Below, piece by piece: positions 23,536-27,666 of a DNA stretch of 27,666 bases. This stretch comes from UBA6115 sp964346355 (GTDB taxonomy: Bacteria > Bacillota > Clostridia > Christensenellales > Aristaeellaceae). A program made the translations under genes and the position numbers. Position 1 is the first letter of the stretch, and each line of letters opens with the position of its first letter. The notes under the pieces were generated by a model, which worked only from the letters and a program-made list of their open reading frames with translations, was not told the DNA's origin and searched no databases. The stretch spans positions 1 through 27,666 of the forward strand of contig CAYFUH010000021.1 of assembly GCA_964346355.1 (NCBI GenBank), written 5' to 3'.

Positions 23536-23565
23536 CAGAAGGGATGGGCTGCCCCATCCCTTCTG
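23536..23565 (-). terminator. Strong intercistronic hairpin after the binding-protein gene
   Basis: A 13-bp perfect stem (CAGAAGGGATGGG with its complement) closes a 4-nt loop, 12 bp past the stop codon at 23578. A run of seven T on the minus strand begins 14 nt later. It probably causes partial termination or protects the 3' end of the binding-protein message. Confidence 0.6.
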
Positions 23566-23577
23566 CGTAGGTGGTTC

Positions 23578-24657
23578 TTATTCTGTCTTGAAGCGGTCGT
23601 CAGCAGCTGCGCCCAGGGCCTCAAAGTAGTCCTTCACGTAGTTGCTGGTGTTTTGCTTGGCGTCTTCAAAGTCATACTCGATGACGTTGTCAGGATCCAG
23701 GCCAAAATCGATGGCCTGCTGGGGCTGGGTGGCATCCTTGAGCACCAGGAACTGATAGGCGTCATGCTCCTTGGCGATGTCAACCGCGGTGGGCGTTAAG
23801 CAGTATTCCACCCACAGCTTTGCGGCATTGGGATGCTTGGCGCCCTTGAAGATGGCGGTGGCGCCGATTTCATAGCTGGTGCCTTCCTTGGGAATGATCA
23901 ACTTGATGTTGTCATAGCCCATCAGAATCTGGGTGATGCCGTCATGCAGGAAGCCGATGCCCACCACGCACTCGCCGATGCCCACCTTCTTGGAGGGGCC
24001 GGAGCCGGACTTGGTGTACTGGGCCACGTTCTTGTCCAGTTCCACAAAGTACTTCATGGCCTCGTCATGGCCTTTCATCTGCACCATGGTGTTGATGACC
24101 AGCTTGGCGGTGCCGGCCGTGTTGGGGTTGGACAGCCAGATCAAGCCCTTGTATTCGGGTTTCACCAGGTCATCCCAGCCTTCAGGGGCGGGCACGCCCA
24201 GGCGCTCCAACTCCTCGGTGTTCACCATGAAGCCCAAAATGCCCTTGTACACGCCATACCAGCGCCCCTCGGCATCCCTGTACTGGGGGCCTACCAGGTT
24301 GTCAGCGTGCATGGCCTCATAGGCTTCCAGCAGCCCGGCTTGTGCGACCTCGTTGTAGGGGTCGGTGGTGCCGCCAAACCACACATCAGCGGAAGGGTTG
24401 CCCTTCTCCTCGGTGATCTTGGCCTGGACCTCGCCTGTGGACAGGCGCATATAGCTGGTTTTAATACCGTAGATCTCGCCAAACTGCTTGACGACGGCGG
24501 CTACATGGGCTTCCTCAGAGGAGCCGTAGACCACCAGTTCGCCTTCTGCCTTGGCGGCTTCAATCAGCGCGTCCATGTCCGGCGTCTCGGCCAGCACAAG
24601 GCCAACGCTGGTCAGCATCAGCGCCAGTGTCAACAGGAATGAAAGAATTTTCTTCAT
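23578..24657 (-). CDS. ABC transporter substrate-binding protein (AfuA/FbpA-like)
   Basis: This 359-residue secreted binding protein has a Sec signal (KKILSFLLTLALMLTSVGLVLA, cleavage before ETPD). The mature protein has the type II binding-protein pattern of the AfuA group: GELVVYGSSEE (strand 1 and ligand loop), ADVWFGGTTDPY, WYGVYKGILGFMVNTEEL, WDDLVKPEYKGLIWLSNPNTAGTA and a helical end. No lipobox cysteine is present, which is unusual for a Gram-positive binding protein. A tandem Tyr pair as in iron-binding FbpA is not obvious, so iron is not assured; phosphonates or sugar phosphates are alternatives. ATG 24657 follows GCGAGGG. It is the first gene of the operon and has a consensus promoter. 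Confidence 0.92.
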   Translation of the reverse strand: MKKILSFLLTLALMLTSVGLVLAETPDMDALIEAAKAEGELVVYGSSEEAHVAAVVKQFGEIYGIKTSYMRLSTGEVQAKITEEKGNPSADVWFGGTTDPYNEVAQAGLLEAYEAMHADNLVGPQYRDAEGRWYGVYKGILGFMVNTEELERLGVPAPEGWDDLVKPEYKGLIWLSNPNTAGTAKLVINTMVQMKGHDEAMKYFVELDKNVAQYTKSGSGPSKKVGIGECVVGIGFLHDGITQILMGYDNIKLIIPKEGTSYEIGATAIFKGAKHPNAAKLWVEYCLTPTAVDIAKEHDAYQFLVLKDATQPQQAIDFGLDPDNVIEYDFEDAKQNTSNYVKDYFEALGAAADDRFKTE

Positions 24658-24690
24658 GGTTTTCCCTCGCTTTTCTATTGTGATGGTGTA

Positions 24691-24720
24691 ATTATAACCA
24701 GATCCCGCCAGATTTGTCAA
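24691..24720 (-). promoter_or_regulatory. Promoter of the ABC importer operon
   Basis: On the minus strand both hexamers are perfect: TTGACA (24720-24715), 18-bp spacer, TATAAT (24696-24691). No Fur-type 19-bp palindrome is visible around it. Confidence 0.9.
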
Positions 24721-24761
24721 TGATCGCCGCACCCTGCCCGCTGCCCAAATTACCTGTTTGA

Positions 24762-24790
24762 TTGACAACAAGCGCCCATCCTTTTACAAT
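24762..24790 (+). promoter_or_regulatory. Promoter of the phosphoribosyltransferase operon
   Basis: TTGACA (24762-24767), 17 bp, TACAAT (24785-24790). It is divergent from the ABC promoter, with 41 bp between the -35 boxes. Confidence 0.85.
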
Positions 24791-24841
24791 CAACAAGTAA
24801 AAAACACAGCCAGACTGTGCCAATTTACCATTGGAGGAAAC

Positions 24842-25396
24842 ATGGAGTACACCATTCAAGTCGCCGGTTTAACCAGGAACCTGCCGCTGTGCCCGGTCAA
24901 CGACGAATTGTCCATCGCGGCCTTTGTCATCTTTGGGGATGTGGAGCTCACCATCGCCTGCGCGCGGGAATTGCTCAAGATTGCTCCGGACCATGACGTG
25001 CTGATCACCGCGGAGTCCAAGGGCATCCCCCTGGTGTATGAGATGGCGCGCCAGAACCGCGAGAACCGCTACCTCATCGCCCGCAAGGCGCCCAAGCTGT
25101 ACATGCGCAACGTGTTCTCAACCGAGGTCACATCAATCACCACCGTCAACCGCCAGATGCTCTTCATCGACCAAAACGACGTGGACTTCATGCGCGGCAA
25201 GCGCGTGCTGATTGTGGATGACGTCATCTCCACCGGCGAGAGCTTAAAGGCCGTGGAAAAACTGGTGTCAGAAGCCGGCGGCACCGTCGTTGGCAAGATG
25301 GCGATCCTGGCAGAAGGGCCGGCCAAGGACCGGGACGACATCCTGTATCTGGAATACCTGCCCCTCTTTAACGCCGATGGGAGTCAAATGGAGTAA
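24842..25396 (+). CDS. Purine-type phosphoribosyltransferase (Apt-like)
   Basis: This 184-residue type I phosphoribosyltransferase carries the PRPP-binding motif VLIVDDVISTGES at residues 122-134 and ITAESKGIPLVYEMAR (55-70), an order typical of adenine or xanthine phosphoribosyltransferases. Such enzymes join a free base to PRPP to give the nucleotide. The region VEKLVSEAGGTVVGKMAILAEG is also Apt-like. Which base is used cannot be read. ATTGGAGG precedes ATG 24842; the longer frame from 24758 would include the promoter. The next gene starts two bases after the TAA, so the two are cotranscribed and coupled. Confidence 0.87.
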   Translation: MEYTIQVAGLTRNLPLCPVNDELSIAAFVIFGDVELTIACARELLKIAPDHDVLITAESKGIPLVYEMARQNRENRYLIARKAPKLYMRNVFSTEVTSITTVNRQMLFIDQNDVDFMRGKRVLIVDDVISTGESLKAVEKLVSEAGGTVVGKMAILAEGPAKDRDDILYLEYLPLFNADGSQME

Positions 25397-25397
25397 G

Positions 25398-25937
25398 ATG
25401 AGTACCACACCCACAACCCACCTGCTCTTGGTGGTGGACATGCAAAATGACTTTATCACCGGCTCCCTGGGCACAAAGGAAGCCCAGGCGATTGTGCAGA
25501 ACGTGGTGCGCAAGGTGAAAGCCCATGAAGGCCCGGTGCTGTTTACGCGCGACACGCATGACGCGGCCTATATGGACAGCCAGGAGGGCAGCCTGCTGCC
25601 TGTTTCCCACTGCCAAAAGGGGACAAACGGCTGGCAGATCCAGGCAGAGCTGGAGGCGCTGCGCAGCCTGCCCGCTGTGGACAAGCCCACCTTCGGCTCC
25701 CTGGAATTGGCGGCGGAGGTTGGGCGCATCAACGACAAAACCCCGCTGGCTTCCATTACCCTGGTGGGCATTTGCACGGACATCTGCGTCATCTCAAACG
25801 CCATGATCCTCAAAGCCGCGCTGCCGGAGGTTAAGGTCATCGTGGATGCGTCCTGCTGCGCCGGCGTGACGCCAGAGAGCCATCATACTGCTTTGGACGC
25901 CATGAAAGCCTGCCAAATCTTCATTGAAAACACGTAA
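25398..25937 (+). CDS. Nicotinamidase-like cysteine hydrolase (isochorismatase fold)
   Basis: This 179-residue protein has the isochorismatase-like hydrolase fold. The catalytic triad can be placed at D14 (VVDMQNDF), K96 (DKPTFGS) and C130 (GICTDICV). A metal site like that of PncA is suggested by D52 and H54 (RDTHD) and H71 (LPVSHC). Nicotinamidases turn nicotinamide into nicotinate for NAD salvage, and this is the best assignment, but other hydrolases of the fold are possible. ATG 25398 begins one base after the previous stop, probably coupled to it. A purine PRT next to a nicotinamidase suggests a small salvage operon. Confidence 0.82.
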   Translation: MSTTPTTHLLLVVDMQNDFITGSLGTKEAQAIVQNVVRKVKAHEGPVLFTRDTHDAAYMDSQEGSLLPVSHCQKGTNGWQIQAELEALRSLPAVDKPTFGSLELAAEVGRINDKTPLASITLVGICTDICVISNAMILKAALPEVKVIVDASCCAGVTPESHHTALDAMKACQIFIENT

Positions 25938-26019
25938 CGCGCACGCGAGGCAAAAATCACTTCGTCCCATGATCGCGCTTTCTCGTGTGTTAGGTGTGAA
26001 GTTTACTTGAAGTGACCTG

Positions 26020-26065
26020 AACCCCTGCTGAAGCCATGCGAAAGAGCCTTTCAAAAGCAGGGGTT
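26020..26065 (+). terminator. Long stem-loop between the salvage operon and guaA
   Basis: The 10-bp perfect stem AACCCCTGCT (26020-26029) / AGCAGGGGTT (26056-26065) encloses a small hairpin GAAAG-AGC-CTTTC. It is followed by TTGTG, a weak T-run, and ends 22 bp before the guaA RBS. It is either the terminator of the upstream operon or part of a guaA leader. I see no purine riboswitch consensus and no clear promoter in 25938-26096. Confidence 0.5.
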
Positions 26066-26096
26066 TGTGAATCAATTACAAATATCAGGAGGAAAT

Positions 26097-27632
26097 ATGA
26101 GCCAACCCATCGTCATCCTTAACTTTGGCAGCCAATTTACCCAGTTGATTGCCCGGCGCGTGCGCCAGGCTCATGTCTTCTCCCAGGTGCTGTCCTGTGA
26201 CACACCGTTTATGGAGATCAAGGCGCTTTCCCCGGCCGGCATCATCCTGTCCGGCGGCCCTGCCTCTGTCAATGATGAGGACGCTCTTTGGTTTGACCCG
26301 GCTGTATTTACACTGGGTGTCCCGGTGCTGGGCATCTGCTATGGCATGCAGCTGATGGCAAAAGCCCTGGGCGGCAGCGTGGCGCGTGCCAGCAAAGGGG
26401 AATATGGGCTCAGCGAGGTTACCCTCAACCCGGACAGCCGCCTGTTTTCAGGCATGCAGCCAGTCAGCGACAGCTGGATGAGCCATTCCCAGCAGGTTGC
26501 AAGCCTGCCGGAGGGCTTCACCGCTACTGCCGCCACGGCTACCTGCCCCATCGCTGCGATGGAAAACGCGCCGGCCAACCTGTACGGCGTGCAGTTTCAT
26601 CCAGAGGTCACCCACTCTGTGCAGGGGGAGGCCATCATCCGCCGCTTTGTGCTGGACATCTGCCAAGCTAAACAGGACTGGTACATGGACAGCTTTGCAC
26701 AGCGCGCAATTGAAGAGATCAAGGACGCGGTGGGGGAGGGCACGGTGCTGCTGGGCCTCTCCGGCGGCGTGGACAGCGCGGTGGTCGCGGCGCTGATCTC
26801 AAAGGCCATCGGGAACCGCCTGTACTGCGTGCTGGTGGACCACGGCTTCATGCGCAAAAATGAGGCCAAGCTGGCCTCAAAGGTCTTCACCGCTCATTTC
26901 CCGGTGCATTTAAGCGCCGTTGACGCCTCTGACCGCTTTTTTGAGAAATTAAAAGGCGTGACGGATCCAGAGCAAAAGCGCAAAATCATCGGGGCGGAGT
27001 TTGTGGCCGTCTTCCGTGAGGAGGCCCAGAAGCTGGGCGCGCTGGATCATTTTGCCCAGGGCACCATTTATCCCGACATCATCGAGTCCGGCGCGGTGCC
27101 CGGCGCTGTCACCATCAAAAGCCACCACAATGTGGGCGGCCTGCCGGCGGAATTAGGTTTCACCAGCCTGATTGAGCCGCTGCGCACCCTGTTTAAGGAC
27201 GAGGTGCGCGAGTTGGGCCGCGTATTGGGCTTGCCCCGGGAGATGACCGACCGCCAGCCCTTCCCGGGCCCGGGCCTGGCCATCCGCACCCTGGGCGAAC
27301 TGACCCGTGAGAAGGTCAACCTGACCCGCGAGGCCGACGCCATCCTGCTGGAGGAGTTTGAGCAGGCCGGGCTAAATCAGCAGGTCAGCCAGTTCTTCGC
27401 GGTCAATACGGACCTGCGCTCCGTGGGCGTCATGGGTGATGGCCGCAGCTACGACACCGCGGTGGCCATCCGCGCGGTGACGACCGATGACTTTATGACA
27501 GCCGACTGGGCGCGGATTCCCTACGACCTGCTGGCAAAAATCTCCCGCCGCATCACCAACGAAGTCCCCGGTGTGAACCGGGTATTACTTGACGTGACAA
27601 CCAAGCCGCCAGCGAGTATTGAGTGGGAATAA
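26097..27632 (+). CDS. guaA: GMP synthase (glutamine-hydrolysing)
   Basis: This 511-residue enzyme makes GMP from XMP, glutamine and ATP. The N-terminal class I amidotransferase domain has nucleophile C81 in VLGICYGMQ and the H168/E170 pair in GVQFHPEV. The ATP pyrophosphatase domain starts with LGLSGGVDSAV (residues 219-229). The C-terminal dimerization domain has QPFPGPGLAIR and the usual ending KPPASIEWE. ATG 26097 follows AGGAGG at 5 bp; the longer frame from 26067 has no RBS. It is complete, with 34 bases of the window after the stop. These contain AAAACCCGCAA, perhaps the first arm of a terminator cut by the window end. Confidence 0.98.
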   Translation: MSQPIVILNFGSQFTQLIARRVRQAHVFSQVLSCDTPFMEIKALSPAGIILSGGPASVNDEDALWFDPAVFTLGVPVLGICYGMQLMAKALGGSVARASKGEYGLSEVTLNPDSRLFSGMQPVSDSWMSHSQQVASLPEGFTATAATATCPIAAMENAPANLYGVQFHPEVTHSVQGEAIIRRFVLDICQAKQDWYMDSFAQRAIEEIKDAVGEGTVLLGLSGGVDSAVVAALISKAIGNRLYCVLVDHGFMRKNEAKLASKVFTAHFPVHLSAVDASDRFFEKLKGVTDPEQKRKIIGAEFVAVFREEAQKLGALDHFAQGTIYPDIIESGAVPGAVTIKSHHNVGGLPAELGFTSLIEPLRTLFKDEVRELGRVLGLPREMTDRQPFPGPGLAIRTLGELTREKVNLTREADAILLEEFEQAGLNQQVSQFFAVNTDLRSVGVMGDGRSYDTAVAIRAVTTDDFMTADWARIPYDLLAKISRRITNEVPGVNRVLLDVTTKPPASIEWE

Positions 27633-27666
27633 CTGACAAAACCCGCAAAGCCTTGAAAACACTGGG

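Noticed and set aside
24658..24841. Fur box expected for an iron importer
   Set aside because: No Fur-like palindrome around the consensus promoter; iron specificity is therefore left open.
25938..26096. Purine or other known riboswitch upstream of guaA
   Set aside because: The conserved cores of the purine and THF riboswitch classes are not present; only a stem-loop is seen.

Overview
This 27.7 kb window looks like chromosomal DNA from a fairly GC-rich member of the Firmicutes, most likely a clostridial lineage. The evidence is the order hrcA-grpE-dnaK-dnaJ behind a perfect CIRCE operator, sigma-A promoters with near-consensus hexamers, strong AGGAGG-type ribosome binding sites, and envelope families typical of Gram-positives (LytR-CpsA-Psr, DUF3048, VanW). 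A Christensenellales-type gut organism would fit the secretory signals and the GC content, but that is only a guess. Nearly all genes are ordinary housekeeping or transport genes in short operons. I found no CRISPR array, transposase, prophage or obvious defence system.

Layout. 218-4244 (+): surface-polysaccharide cluster of a membrane nucleotide-sugar 4,6-dehydratase, an LCP-type ligase-like protein and a DUF3048 secreted protein. 4245-4903: non-coding stretch with a MITE-like element of about 297 bp, two hairpins, and a tRNA-fMet/tRNA-Met pair on the minus strand with its own promoter. 4904-7792 (-): GNAT acetyltransferase, Nudix hydrolase and a large secreted protein of unknown function. 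7933-12767 (+): CIRCE-controlled chaperone operon ending in a strong terminator. 12785-13903 (-): sialidase-like protein without a signal peptide. 14122-15252 (+): VanW protein whose reading frame runs through a terminator and across an antisense tRNA-Arg(CCG). 15429-16250 (+): metallo-beta-lactamase-fold hydrolase. 16346-17967 (+): rpsB-tsf with a structured leader and a terminator. 17969-20255 (+): pyrH, a small membrane protein and dusB, with frr missing from its usual place. 20401-24720 (-): ABC importer (binding protein, fused permease, ATPase) of the Fe3+/AfuA type. 24762-25937 (+): phosphoribosyltransferase and nicotinamidase-like salvage pair. 26097-27632 (+): guaA.

How the genes work together. 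The chaperone genes form one self-regulated heat-shock unit (HrcA binding CIRCE). rpsB-tsf is a translation unit that is probably autoregulated through its leader RNA. The three ABC genes make a complete importer, with hairpins between the binding-protein gene and the permease gene that probably set unequal expression. The PRT/nicotinamidase pair and guaA belong to nucleotide and cofactor metabolism.

Most interesting: the terminal-inverted-repeat element at 4253-4549 and a 24-bp sequence at 17894-17917 that looks like its two ends joined; the three-helix rpsB leader; and the vanW/tRNA-Arg arrangement, which predicts a non-stop mRNA or points to a one-base frameshift. I saw no convincing new multi-gene system. 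All homology statements come from reading motifs, not from database searches.
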